Positions 42,806-51,595 of a stretch of 64,000 nucleotides of DNA are shown here, piece by piece. Source of the DNA: Halorientalis marina (lineage in GTDB: Archaea; Halobacteriota; Halobacteria; Halobacteriales; Haloarculaceae); assembly GCF_023028345.1 (NCBI RefSeq), contig NZ_CP095487.1, positions 2,852,001-2,916,000 of the forward strand. Reading direction: 5' to 3'. Position numbers and translations under genes: made by a program. The notes below the pieces were generated by a model that had not been told where the DNA came from, searched no databases, and worked only from the letters and a program-made list of their open reading frames with translations. Numbering within the stretch: position 1 is the first letter of the stretch; every line of letters starts with the position of its first letter.

Positions 42806-44347
42806 TCACAGCCAGTCGGCGAACGTGTCGTGAGCCCGCGACTGCCGGACGTAGGCCGCCTGCATCTCCCGGATCGCCTCGTCGAGGTCCGCGCCGGCAT
42901 CCAGTTCCGCGCGCACCCGGTCCAGTTTCCAGTCGCTCGGCGCGGTCCGTGCCGCCCACCGTGTTTCGAGCGGGGCGAGGTACCGCGAGACGGTCGCCTC
43001 GTCGATGCCGAGGTCGGCCAGTCCGCGACGGGCGTACTCGAACACCTCGTCGTAGACGACCGCGGGGTCGGTCGTGCGCTCGCAGTCGGCGGTGTACCAC
43101 ACGAGGTCGCCGTCGAAGCCGTCCTCGACCGCTTCGTAAAAGGCGCGCTCGGCGTCGGCCCACGGGAGGTCGGTGATGGGGTGGTCGCCCGTGACCAACC
43201 CGTGGACGAGGCCGCCGACGAGACACTGGAAGGAGACGATGTCCCGGATGGACGGCTGTGTCGGGACGGGACGGTACTCGATGCGGAGCGAGCGGTCGTC
43301 GGTCACGCCGTCGACGGGGTCGCCCCCGGCGACCGCGCGGAGCCAGCGCCAGTAGGTACTGCGTTTGTGGTCCAACTCGGGGACGTTGTCCGCGAAGGCC
43401 GGTTCGGTACCGGGCTCGACCGCGCCGGTCCGGTCGTCGTCGAGCCACTCCGAGAGGAAGGGGGCCACGAGGTCGTCCGCAACGACGCCGTCGACGACAT
43501 CCGTGGCAGTCTCGATGTCCGCGGGCACCCGTACCTTGCGGTGCTCGGTGTGGTTGACCGACTGCTCGAAGGCGGCAATGCGGAGTTCGTGGTGGGTCTC
43601 GACGAGCAGGGTCTCCGGGTCGGGGTCGTCGTAGAGGTCCGGCGGGAGCAGCGGGGAGTTGGTCCCCAGCGCCAGCACCGGCCCGAGCGTCCGGATCGCG
43701 GTGTTGTAGTAGGCCGGGAACGCCTCGGCGGTCGGGACCTGGACGTGGGGCTGGATGGAGGTCGCCAGCGACTCGAAGAGGATCGAGGGGAAGGTGACGG
43801 TCGCGCCGGGCACGTCGAAGGTGATCTCGCCGCCGGCGTGGCCGACGCAGTCGCGGTCGATAGCCGCGTACCGCGGGTCCGGCCGCATGTTCGAGGGCAC
43901 GGCCACGCCGTCGCAGTCATCGAGGGCGGCGAGGTACGGCTCGCTCCCCTCGGCTGGCGGGACCGTCCACATCGAATCGAGGACGAGGTCGAGTCCGGCG
44001 TCGGCCGCGGCCGCCCGTGCGCCTCGCCACTGGTCCTGCAGCGCCTCGGCCTGTGCTTGAACGCCCTCGGTCGTGAACGGGTCGGGGTCCGTGTTGAGTT
44101 CGGCGTTGTGCAGGCCGAGTTCCTTGTTGCAGGCCCCGAACACGCCGTCGGGAATCGGCGCGAGGCGGCCCTCGTCGCCGACGGCGTACACTTCGAGTTC
44201 GAGCCCGATGGCGAGCCCATCCGCGTCCAGCTCCCCCCGTTCGATGACGTCCCGGAGGAAGGCCGCCTGTGCGTCGACCCGCGACGTGAACTCGTCGCGC
44301 GCCGCCGCGGACAACGACCGGTCCACCAGGTCCGCGAGGTCGTTCAT
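42806..44347 (-). CDS. Glutamate-cysteine ligase-like (GCS2 family) protein
   Basis: 513 residues. LAIGLELEVYAVGDEGRL near residue 45, with the Glu-Leu-Glu pair at the ATP/metal site, and IEYRPVPTQPSIRDIVSFQCLVGGLVHGL near 360, correspond to the GCS2 carboxylate-amine ligase fold. The members join glutamate to cysteine or to other amines; haloarchaea use gamma-glutamylcysteine as a redox thiol. Which substrate is used here cannot be read from the sequence; haloarchaea have a gshA of this fold and other paralogues. It lies 76 nt from nhaC and 27 nt from the pseudo-ThrRS gene. Confidence 0.75.
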   Translation of the reverse strand: MNDLADLVDRSLSAAARDEFTSRVDAQAAFLRDVIERGELDADGLAIGLELEVYAVGDEGRLAPIPDGVFGACNKELGLHNAELNTDPDPFTTEGVQAQAEALQDQWRGARAAAADAGLDLVLDSMWTVPPAEGSEPYLAALDDCDGVAVPSNMRPDPRYAAIDRDCVGHAGGEITFDVPGATVTFPSILFESLATSIQPHVQVPTAEAFPAYYNTAIRTLGPVLALGTNSPLLPPDLYDDPDPETLLVETHHELRIAAFEQSVNHTEHRKVRVPADIETATDVVDGVVADDLVAPFLSEWLDDDRTGAVEPGTEPAFADNVPELDHKRSTYWRWLRAVAGGDPVDGVTDDRSLRIEYRPVPTQPSIRDIVSFQCLVGGLVHGLVTGDHPITDLPWADAERAFYEAVEDGFDGDLVWYTADCERTTDPAVVYDEVFEYARRGLADLGIDEATVSRYLAPLETRWAARTAPSDWKLDRVRAELDAGADLDEAIREMQAAYVRQSRAHDTFADWL

Positions 44348-44374
44348 TACGTCTCACCTGCGCGACCGTCCCGA

Positions 44375-46228
44375 TTAGCGTTGCGAATCGTCGCCGGCCG
44401 CGCCGCTGTGGTCGCCATCGTCGTCGTCGGCACGGAGCGAGGTGCGTTCGGACAGCCGCACGGGGAGCCGCGACCGCGGCCGCGGCCAGCCATCGACGGC
44501 CGCCGCGACGCGCTCCCGGAGTGCCTCGACGGGCATCTCGCGTTCGCTCCCGGCGACGGCGTCGGTTACTTTCAGCGGGCCGCTCTCGGCCTCGCGGTCG
44601 CCGACGACGGCGGCGAACGGCACGTCCGCGGCCGCGTCGAGTCGTGCCGCGACGGGGCGGTCGCGGTCGTCCACGTCGGCCCGGACCCCGGCTGCCCGGA
44701 GCGTCGTCGCGAGGTCGACACACCGCTTCCCGTGGCCCGGTTCGAGCGGGAGCAGGCGGACCTGCGTCGGGGCGAGTGCGACCGGGAGCTGGAGTCGATT
44801 CGCATCGTTCCGGCGGTTCGCCAGGACGGCCGCCGTCGCCGCCTCGACGCTCCCGACCGGCTCGGTCGTCACGAGCCACGGGTGGCCGTCGTCCGCGGTG
44901 CCAACTCGATACTCCTCGTCGTCCGCGGTCCCGTCCACGAGCGTTTCCCCGCCGGCGGTGTCCAGACGGACCCGCCCGAGTGCCAGCGGCGCGTCGAGCC
45001 CCGCAGTTGCGACGATCATCACTTCCACCGCCCGCTCGGGTTGTTCCTCGGGCGACCGTTCGACCAGGAGAGTGCGGTCGAGCGACGACGCGAGCCGCTC
45101 GACCCACTCGACGTCGACCGGTGCGTCCGCCGCCAGTCGACAGACGACTCCGTCGGCGACGCCGAGGTTCGCGCAGGCGGCCACCGCCAGTTCGGTGTCG
45201 CGCTGGACGGAGGTGAGCGCAGGGTCGCCCGGCGCGGCGGCCGTCAGCATCGTGGGACGGGTCCCACCGGCGCCGTCGGGCCGAGCGGACCACCCCGGCG
45301 TCTCGGCGAGGCAGATCGGGGGGTCGGAGCCGGCTTCGAGCGCGTCCCGGAGTGCAGCGCGCAGGCCGACTTCGGGGGTCGGCGGGACCAGCGCGCGCTC
45401 GTCGCCGCTGCTGGCCGTGTACTGTCGCGGGGCCGTCGCCGCGTACTCGCCGACGATCGACTCGCCCGGGTCGGCCACGGGCGGGGTCACGACGGGGGTC
45501 GCCCCCGCCGCGGCGAGCCGGTCGGCGATGTCGGCGGTGATCGTCTCGCGGACGACGGCACCCTCCGGGAGCCAGCGTCCCTGCGCGCCCGGGGCGGACG
45601 AGGGGACGTCCGCCAGCCCTGCCGACGCGAGTCGGTCGAGCTCGGTCGCGGAGACGGTCCGCGAAGCGTCGGTCGTCCGCGCCGTCGTCAGCCACCGTTC
45701 GAGCGGCGGCGGGAGCGACGCCTCGTCGGGATCCCGGCGGTCGCCGTCGGGGGTGACGAGGAGCCACTCGGCGTCCCCGGAGCGAGCGCCGGAGCGGGCT
45801 TCGGCGTCCGGGCGGACGGTGTGCGTGCTGTCCGCGAAGGGGTGGGCCTTCGTCTCGATGTCGGTGACGACGTAGGTGCCAAGCGGTGCCCGGACGACTT
45901 CGAACGCGTCCGGCGTGGTCCGGGCGAGCGCCGCGGCCGTCTCGGTCGCGACCGCCTCTGCCAGTTCGGGGGCCACGTCGTCGGCGGCGAACGCCGGGTC
46001 GGGGACGAGCAGGACCCGCGACGTGCCGAGGTCGTCGGCCCGCGAGCGGACGATTTCGGCGGCGGCCGCAGCGGTGCCGGTCACGTCGCCGACGTCCGGC
46101 CCCTCGACGCCGAGGACGGCGACGAGACAGTCTGACAGGGTCGTGCTCGCCGGTCCGTCGTGGGCCGTCTCCTCGGGCCGCGTGACCTCGTATCCGGCCC
46201 GTGCGGCGTGGCGAACCCGGAGTCGCAT
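44375..46228 (-). CDS. Catalytically degenerate archaeal-type threonyl-tRNA synthetase homologue (editing and anticodon domains retained)
   Basis: 617 residues. Residues 1-140 align along their length with the archaeal ThrRS editing domain (DTD-like): CLVAVLGVEG, FEVVRAPLGTYVVTDIETK and AHPFADSTHTVRP. Residues ~205-470 keep the outline of the class II core (APGAQGRWLPEGAVVRETI for motif 1), but motif 2 FRRE is replaced by SARP (314-317), the zinc-binding Cys and His are gone, and motif 3 Arg is missing (VGSVEAA at 458). Residues ~480-600 are an anticodon-binding domain (LAPTQVRLLPL, VRADVDDRDRPVAARLDAA). The genuine ThrRS is at 48034-49956. A trans-editing or tRNA-Thr-binding role is inferred. 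TATA-like AAATTTATAG lies ~35-40 nt upstream. Confidence 0.85.
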   Translation of the reverse strand: MRLRVRHAARAGYEVTRPEETAHDGPASTTLSDCLVAVLGVEGPDVGDVTGTAAAAAEIVRSRADDLGTSRVLLVPDPAFAADDVAPELAEAVATETAAALARTTPDAFEVVRAPLGTYVVTDIETKAHPFADSTHTVRPDAEARSGARSGDAEWLLVTPDGDRRDPDEASLPPPLERWLTTARTTDASRTVSATELDRLASAGLADVPSSAPGAQGRWLPEGAVVRETITADIADRLAAAGATPVVTPPVADPGESIVGEYAATAPRQYTASSGDERALVPPTPEVGLRAALRDALEAGSDPPICLAETPGWSARPDGAGGTRPTMLTAAAPGDPALTSVQRDTELAVAACANLGVADGVVCRLAADAPVDVEWVERLASSLDRTLLVERSPEEQPERAVEVMIVATAGLDAPLALGRVRLDTAGGETLVDGTADDEEYRVGTADDGHPWLVTTEPVGSVEAATAAVLANRRNDANRLQLPVALAPTQVRLLPLEPGHGKRCVDLATTLRAAGVRADVDDRDRPVAARLDAAADVPFAAVVGDREAESGPLKVTDAVAGSEREMPVEALRERVAAAVDGWPRPRSRLPVRLSERTSLRADDDDGDHSGAAGDDSQR

Positions 46229-46288
46229 GGCTCGGCTTCGACCCGGGTGGAGAAAGCCCTGGCTATAAATTTCCGCGTATTCGGTCCA

Positions 46289-46302
46289 TCATTTATTTGT
46301 TC
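46289..46302 (+). promoter_or_regulatory. Promoter element of first MinD-like gene
   Basis: CATTTATTTGTTCG, ~30-38 nt before ATG 46328. The core TTATTTGT recurs at the same position before the second MinD-like gene (near 47112-47119), which suggests a shared TATA/regulatory box. The preceding AAATTTCCGC region is used by the divergent gene. Confidence 0.5.
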
Positions 46303-46327
46303 GTGGACGAGTAACTACGGGTACTAT

Positions 46328-47053
46328 ATGCCGGGGGACGTGCTCACGGTAGCGGGGGGCAAAGGTGGGGTCGGCAAGACGACGACGGCGATCAACGCCG
46401 GCGTCGCGCTCCAGGAGGCGGGCTACGACACGGTCATCGCCGACGCCGACCTCGGAATGACGAACATCGGCGACCTGCTCGGCATCGACCACGAGCCGTC
46501 GTTCCACGACGTGCTCGCGGGCGAGGCGTCGATCGCCGACGCGACCGTCGAGGGGCCGAACGGCGTCTCGGTACTGGCCGGCGAACGGAGTCTGGATGCG
46601 TTCGCCCGGGGCGACCCGTCGAACCTCCGGCCGGTCGTCCACAGCCTCGCCGAGTCCTACGAGGTGGTCGTCGTCGACACTGGCGCCGGACTCTCACACG
46701 AGACGGTCGTCCCGATGGGGCTGGCCGACGGGGTCGTCCTCGTCTCGACGCCCGACGAGGTCTCGCTCACGGACGCCAACAAGGCCGCCGAACTGGCCGG
46801 GAAGGTCGATGGGGAGGTCATCGGCACGGTCCTCACGCGCGCGACCGCGGACACGAACGTCTCGGCAGTCTCCGAGCGCATCGACCAGGACGTGCTCTCG
46901 GTCGTCCCCGAGGACGCCGAGGCGGCGGGCGAGGAACCGCTCGTATTGACCGCCGAGGACAGCTACGCGGCCCAGGCCTACCGACGCCTCGCGACGAAAC
47001 TCGCGGACCGCCTCGTCGCGACCGAGGACGCCGAGGCGACGGCCGACCTCTGA
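46328..47053 (+). CDS. MinD/ParA-like P-loop ATPase, first of tandem pair
   Basis: 241 residues. Deviant Walker A GGKGGVGKTT (residues 10-19), switch I DADLGMTNIGDLLGI, Walker B-like VVVVDTGAGLS. MinD-type ATPases dimerise with ATP and localise proteins to the membrane; haloarchaeal MinD paralogues affect the polar placement of pili and chemotaxis clusters rather than division. A C-terminal amphipathic helix (YRRLATKLADRLVATEDAEAT) could bind membrane. It is followed by a close paralogue at 47149. A separate ATG at 46328 just after a TATA element gives the start. Confidence 0.93.
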   Translation: MPGDVLTVAGGKGGVGKTTTAINAGVALQEAGYDTVIADADLGMTNIGDLLGIDHEPSFHDVLAGEASIADATVEGPNGVSVLAGERSLDAFARGDPSNLRPVVHSLAESYEVVVVDTGAGLSHETVVPMGLADGVVLVSTPDEVSLTDANKAAELAGKVDGEVIGTVLTRATADTNVSAVSERIDQDVLSVVPEDAEAAGEEPLVLTAEDSYAAQAYRRLATKLADRLVATEDAEATADL

Positions 47054-47106
47054 GCCGCGGACCACCGACATCCAGCCAGTGGGTACCGCCGCGAGTTCAG
47101 TCAGCA

Positions 47107-47120
47107 CATAAATTATTTGT
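47107..47120 (+). promoter_or_regulatory. Promoter element of second MinD-like gene
   Basis: ATAAATTATTTGTG about 30-40 nt before ATG 47149. It shares TTATTTGT with the element before the first MinD-like gene, so the two genes probably have separate but similarly regulated promoters. Confidence 0.5.
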
Positions 47121-47148
47121 GGCCGGCTGACTTCGTTTCAGGGTGAAC

Positions 47149-47856
47149 ATGGGGGATGTATACGCGATTGCGGGGGGAAAAGGAGGTGTCGGTAAGACGT
47201 CCGCGACGGCGAACGTCGGCATCGCACTCCAGGAGTCGGGCTACGAGACGCTCGTCGTCGACGGCGACCTGGGGATGACGAACCTCGACGAGACGCTCGG
47301 CGTCGAGCACCAGCCGACGATCCACGACGTACTGGCCGGGGTCGCGCCGCTCGGGGAAGCCATCACCGAGGGCCCGAGCGGCCTCTCCGTCCTGCCCGGC
47401 TCCAGCCGGCTGGAGGCGTTCGCGAGCGCCGACCCCGGGAACCTGGGGCCGGTGGTCGACGAACTCCGCGGCCAGTACGACATCATCGTCGTGGACACCG
47501 GTTCGGGGCTGTGCCAGGAGACCGTCGTCCCGATGCGGCTCGCCGACAGGGCCGTCGTCGCCACGACGCCCGACGCGGTGTCGGTCACGGACGCGCGGAA
47601 GATGATCGAACTCGGCGACCACGTCGACACGAGCGTCGTCGGGGCCGTCGTCACTCGCGCCGAACCGGACACCGAGATTCCGGCCGTCTCGGACGACCTC
47701 GGCATCACGGTCCTGGCGGCCGTCCCGGAGGACCCGGTGGCGGCGCGTGACGAGCCCATCGTCCGGAACGCCGACGGGTGTCTCGCGGCACAGTCCTACC
47801 GGACGCTCGCCGAGAAGATGGGGAACATGGTCAGCGCACAGCCGACGCGTCTCTGA
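47149..47856 (+). CDS. MinD/ParA-like P-loop ATPase, second of tandem pair
   Basis: 235 residues (from MGDVYAIAGGKGGVGKTSATA; a GTG two codons earlier at 47143 is possible). Deviant Walker A GGKGGVGKTS, DGDLGMTNLDETLGV, IIVVDTGSGLCQE. It is a close homologue of the previous protein in length and motif order, so the genes arose by tandem duplication. The C-terminal SYRTLAEKMGNMVSA segment is a candidate membrane-targeting helix. The gap between the genes (95 nt) carries its own TATA-like element. Confidence 0.93.
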   Translation: MGDVYAIAGGKGGVGKTSATANVGIALQESGYETLVVDGDLGMTNLDETLGVEHQPTIHDVLAGVAPLGEAITEGPSGLSVLPGSSRLEAFASADPGNLGPVVDELRGQYDIIVVDTGSGLCQETVVPMRLADRAVVATTPDAVSVTDARKMIELGDHVDTSVVGAVVTRAEPDTEIPAVSDDLGITVLAAVPEDPVAARDEPIVRNADGCLAAQSYRTLAEKMGNMVSAQPTRL

Positions 47857-48033
47857 CGCCGCCCTCGCTCCCGCCGATGCTCGCGGACGGACAGCGGCGT
47901 CGCCGTGCAGTGTCGCGACCGTCGAGCCGTGATTCTCGGCCGTCGACGCCGGGCCGACGACCGCCCGCCCGGCCACCGCGGCACGCGCTGCCTTCTCAAT
48001 ACACTTATCCCGCGGCCTGGACTTGCCACGTGT

Positions 48034-49956
48034 ATGAGCGAGGTTACGGTCACGTTGCCCGACGGGTCGACCCTCTCGGTTCCCGAGGGGGCGACCATCG
48101 AGGACGTCGCGTACGAGATCGGCCCGGGACTCGGGGACGACACGGTCGCCGGCGTCGTCGACGGCGAACTCGTCGACAAGCACGCCGAACTCGACGAGGA
48201 CGTCGAGATCGAGATCGTCACCGAGGGGTCCGAGGAGTACATCGACGTGCTCCGCCACTCCGCGGCCCACGTCTTCGCACAGGCGCTCCAGCGGCTCTAC
48301 CCCGGGGCGAAACTCACCATCGGCCCCTGGACCGACGACGGCTTCTACTACGACATCACCGGCGTCGAACTCGACGAGGAGGACCTCGAGGAGATCAAAC
48401 AGGAGGCCGAGGAGATCATCGCGGCCGACTACGACATCGAGCGCGAACTGGTCTCCCGCGAGGAGGCCCTCGACCGCTACGAGGACAACCGCTTCAAACG
48501 GGAAATCCTCGAAACGGAGGCCGCCGGTGAGGACCCCGTCCAGTTCTACCAGCAGGACGGCTTCTACGACCTCTGTCAGGGGCCACACGTCGAGTCGACG
48601 GGCGAGATTGGCGCCATCGAACTGCTGGAGATTTCGGGCGCGTACTGGCGCGGCGAGGAGGACAACGAGATGCTGACCCGCGTCTACGGCACCGCCTTCG
48701 AAGACGAGTCCGACCTCGAGGAGTACCTGGAGAACCGCCGGAAAGCGAAGGAGCGAGACCACCGGAAGATCGGCCAGGAGCTGAACCTCTTCTCCATCGA
48801 CGAGACGACGGGACCCGGCCTCCCGCTGTATCACCCCAACGGGAAGACCGTGCTGAACGAACTCTCCGAGTACGTCGCCGGGCTGAACCGGAACGCCGGG
48901 TACAACGAGGTCGAGACGCCCCACGTCTTCCGCACCGAACTCTGGAAGAAGTCGGGCCACTACGAGAACTACCGGGACGACATGTTCCTGCTGGACGTCA
49001 ACGACGAGGAGTACGGCCTGAAGCCGATGAACTGTCCCGGGCACGCGACCATCTTCGACCAGCAGCAGTGGTCCTACCGCGACCTCCCGGTGCGGTACTT
49101 CGAGGACGGGAAGGTCTACCGAAAGGAACAGCGCGGGGAACTGTCGGGCCTCTCGCGGGTCTGGGCCTTTACCATCGACGACGGCCACCTGTTCGTCCGC
49201 CCGGACCAGATCGAGAGCGAGGTGACGAGCATCGTCGACATCATCCTCGACACGCTCGATACCTTCGACCTCGACTACAACGTCCAGTTCGCCACCCGCC
49301 CGGAGAAGTCCGTCGGGAGCGACGACATCTGGGAGCGCGCCGAGTCGCAACTGGAAGCGGTCCTCGAGGACGCGGACATGGACTACGAGATCGAGGAAGG
49401 TGACGGCGCCTTCTACGGCCCGAAGATCGACTTCGCCTTCGAGGACGCCCTCGGCCGGGACTGGGACGGGCCGACCGTGCAGCTCGACTTCAACATGCCC
49501 GAGCGGTTCGACCTCTCCTACGTCGGCGAGGACAACGAGGACCACCGCCCGGTGATGATCCACCGCGCGCTCTATGGCTCCTACGAGCGGTTCTTCATGG
49601 TCCTCACCGAGCACTACAACGGGAAGTTCCCGACGTGGCTCGCCCCCGAGCAGCTCCGCATCCTCCCCATCAGCGACGACAACATCCCCTACGCCGAGGA
49701 GATCAAGCGGGAACTCGGCGACTACCGCGTCACCATCGAGGAGCGGTCCTGGACGGTCAAACGCAAGATTCGGCAGGGCCACGAGGACCGTGTCCCCTAC
49801 ATGCTCATCCTCGGCGACGACGAGGAAGAATCGGGGACGGTCTCCGTCCGTGACCGGAAAGAACGGGAGAAAAACGACGTGTCCATCGAGGCGTTCCGCG
49901 ACCACCTCGCCGACGAGGTCGGCGAGCAGCGCACGGAACCTGACTTCCTGGACTGA
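48034..49956 (+). CDS. thrS: Threonyl-tRNA synthetase, bacterial-type full-length
   Basis: 640 residues. It charges tRNA-Thr. Domains in order: TGS (1-62), N2 editing domain with [11 protein letters not shown] (HxxxH) and [12 protein letters not shown] (the editing Cys and His), class II catalytic core with motif 1 ([15 protein letters not shown]), [10 protein letters not shown] (zinc Cys), motif 2 YRKEQRGE, and motif 3 [11 protein letters not shown]; then an anticodon-binding domain ([36 protein letters not shown]). This is the bacterial-type architecture, unlike the archaeal type with an N-terminal DTD-like domain, whose relic is at 44375-46228. ATG 48034 follows a TATA-like CACTTATCC. Confidence 0.97.
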   Translation: MSEVTVTLPDGSTLSVPEGATIEDVAYEIGPGLGDDTVAGVVDGELVDKHAELDEDVEIEIVTEGSEEYIDVLRHSAAHVFAQALQRLYPGAKLTIGPWTDDGFYYDITGVELDEEDLEEIKQEAEEIIAADYDIERELVSREEALDRYEDNRFKREILETEAAGEDPVQFYQQDGFYDLCQGPHVESTGEIGAIELLEISGAYWRGEEDNEMLTRVYGTAFEDESDLEEYLENRRKAKERDHRKIGQELNLFSIDETTGPGLPLYHPNGKTVLNELSEYVAGLNRNAGYNEVETPHVFRTELWKKSGHYENYRDDMFLLDVNDEEYGLKPMNCPGHATIFDQQQWSYRDLPVRYFEDGKVYRKEQRGELSGLSRVWAFTIDDGHLFVRPDQIESEVTSIVDIILDTLDTFDLDYNVQFATRPEKSVGSDDIWERAESQLEAVLEDADMDYEIEEGDGAFYGPKIDFAFEDALGRDWDGPTVQLDFNMPERFDLSYVGEDNEDHRPVMIHRALYGSYERFFMVLTEHYNGKFPTWLAPEQLRILPISDDNIPYAEEIKRELGDYRVTIEERSWTVKRKIRQGHEDRVPYMLILGDDEEESGTVSVRDRKEREKNDVSIEAFRDHLADEVGEQRTEPDFLD

Positions 49957-49989
49957 GGGTGGTCGCGTCGGGGTCCGCCCGGCCCCGGT

Positions 49990-50856
49990 TCAGCTCTTCT
50001 CTTCCTCTTTCAGCTCTTCGAGTTCCGCGTCGACTTCCTCGTCGCTGACCGACGGTTCCACGTCGCTCACGTCGACCTCCGAGCCGACGGCCTCGGTTTC
50101 GGCCGCGTCGGCGTCCGCCGTCTCCCCCTCGCCCGCCTCCGCCGCCGTCTCGGCGTCCTCCGCTCCCATCTCCTGTTTCAGCGTGTCGAGTTCGGCGTCG
50201 ACCTCGCCGCTCGTCCGTAGCTCTTCGAGTTCGCGGTCGATGTCGTCCTTGTCGGAGAGGGCGTCGTCGAACGCGCCCGAGTCCTGGAGTTCGTCCATGG
50301 CGGCGGCGCGGGCCTCCATCTCCTCGGTGCGTTCCTCCGCGCGCTCGATGGACCGGCCGACGTCCTCCATCTCGTCGCCCGCACCGGTCATGGCCTCGGA
50401 CACCCGGTTGGAGGCCTCGGCGGCCTTGTAGCGGGCCTTCATCGTCTCCTTCTTGGTCCGGAACTGCTCGATGCGGCTCTGGAGTTCGTCTTTCTTGTCG
50501 ACGAGGTCGTCCTGCTGGCGCTGGAGCTGCTGGATCTGCGTTTCGAGTTCCTCGATCTGGGTCATCTTCTGTTTTTTCTTCTCCAGCGCGCGGCGTGCGA
50601 GGTCCTCCCGGTCCTGCCGGACGGCCTCGCGGGCCTGCTCGTTGTGTTTCTCGACGTTCTCCTCCAGCCGGCGCTGCTGGATTTCGAGGCGTTTCTTCTG
50701 AGTCGTGAGGTCGGCGATCCCCTGTTTGACCTTCTGGAGTTCGTCCCGGAGCTGTTCGTAGGAGTAATCGAGGGTCTCGGAGGGGTCCTCCGCTCGATTC
50801 AACACGGCGTTGATCTTCGAGCGGACGATGTAGGAGGCGCGCGAGAGGATTCCCAT
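49990..50856 (-). CDS. PspA/IM30 (Vipp1)-like coiled-coil protein
   Basis: 288 residues. Starting MGILSRASYIVRSKINAVLNRAEDPSETLDYSYEQ, an amphipathic helix typical of PspA/Vipp1 that binds membranes, followed by a long coiled coil (~30-165). The C-terminal ~110 residues are extremely acidic. ESCRT-III-fold PspA proteins protect or remodel membranes under stress; a haloarchaeal PspA homologue responds to salt and membrane stress. The start was set at the amphipathic helix; the long frame upstream (to 51171) is not supported. It converges with thrS and is divergent from a hydrolase gene. Confidence 0.88.
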   Translation of the reverse strand: MGILSRASYIVRSKINAVLNRAEDPSETLDYSYEQLRDELQKVKQGIADLTTQKKRLEIQQRRLEENVEKHNEQAREAVRQDREDLARRALEKKKQKMTQIEELETQIQQLQRQQDDLVDKKDELQSRIEQFRTKKETMKARYKAAEASNRVSEAMTGAGDEMEDVGRSIERAEERTEEMEARAAAMDELQDSGAFDDALSDKDDIDRELEELRTSGEVDAELDTLKQEMGAEDAETAAEAGEGETADADAAETEAVGSEVDVSDVEPSVSDEEVDAELEELKEEEKS

Positions 50857-50910
50857 GCGGAGTTGTAGGGCATCAGCGCCCTTAAATCTCTGACACGCCA
50901 GCGCGAGGAC

Positions 50911-51504
50911 ATGGGAGAACGAATCCGGGTTCCGGGCGACCGGGACCTGCGCGCGACCGTCGACGCGCCCGACGCAGACGCCTGCGTGGTCGCCTGCCCA
51001 CCCCACCCGCAGATGGGCGGCTCCCGGTCGGACGCACGCCTGCGTGCGGTGGGCGAGACACTCGCCGAGGACGACATCGCCTGTCTGCGGTTCGACTACG
51101 GGCCGTGGGACGAGGGGGACGCGGAGCGCGGGGACGTCCTCGACGCGCTGTCCTACGCGCGCGAGCGCCACGACCCCGTGGGCCTGTTCGGGTACAGTTT
51201 CGGCGCGGGCGTAGGCCTGCTAGCGGCCGCCGATGCCGACCCCGAGCCGGCCGCGGTCGCAGTGCTGGCGCCGCCAGCCAGTGTCGGTGCGTTCGACACG
51301 GTCGCGGCGCTCGACGACATCGACTCGCCGCTCGGCGTGGTTTACGGCGAGCGGGACACGACAGTCGACTGGGAGCCGGTCGTCGAGCGGGCGCGCGAAC
51401 GCGGTGCCACCGTCGAGTCGGTGCCGGGCGACCACTTCTTCACGGGGCAGGTCGACCGGGCGGCGTCGGCGGTGGCGTCGTTTCTGCCGGCAAGACTCTG
51501 TTGA
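50911..51504 (+). CDS. Alpha/beta hydrolase
   Basis: 197 residues. The early PPHPQMGGS loop, the nucleophile elbow GYSFGAG (catalytic Ser), and a late GDHFF (catalytic His) are seen; the acid is probably the Asp in YGERDTTV. It resembles the bacterial dienelactone-hydrolase-like or KANL3-like small hydrolases. Substrate unknown; the gene precedes pyrG by 91 nt. Confidence 0.87.
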   Translation: MGERIRVPGDRDLRATVDAPDADACVVACPPHPQMGGSRSDARLRAVGETLAEDDIACLRFDYGPWDEGDAERGDVLDALSYARERHDPVGLFGYSFGAGVGLLAAADADPEPAAVAVLAPPASVGAFDTVAALDDIDSPLGVVYGERDTTVDWEPVVERARERGATVESVPGDHFFTGQVDRAASAVASFLPARLC

Positions 51505-51595
51505 GTCCGACGGGGACCCCGGCTCGTTCTTGACACGCGTCCACACTCGTCCGTGTCTCCGAAACGGTTTTGACCGGCCCGCGCGCACCGTCGGT

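Noticed and set aside
42758..46135. 1125-codon open frame on the + strand
   Set aside because: Antisense shadow of the GCS2-like and pseudo-ThrRS genes, made by codon bias; no recognisable domain.
47113..49905. 930-codon open frame on the - strand
   Set aside because: Antisense to thrS and the second MinD-like gene, which have clear motifs; the reverse frame has none.
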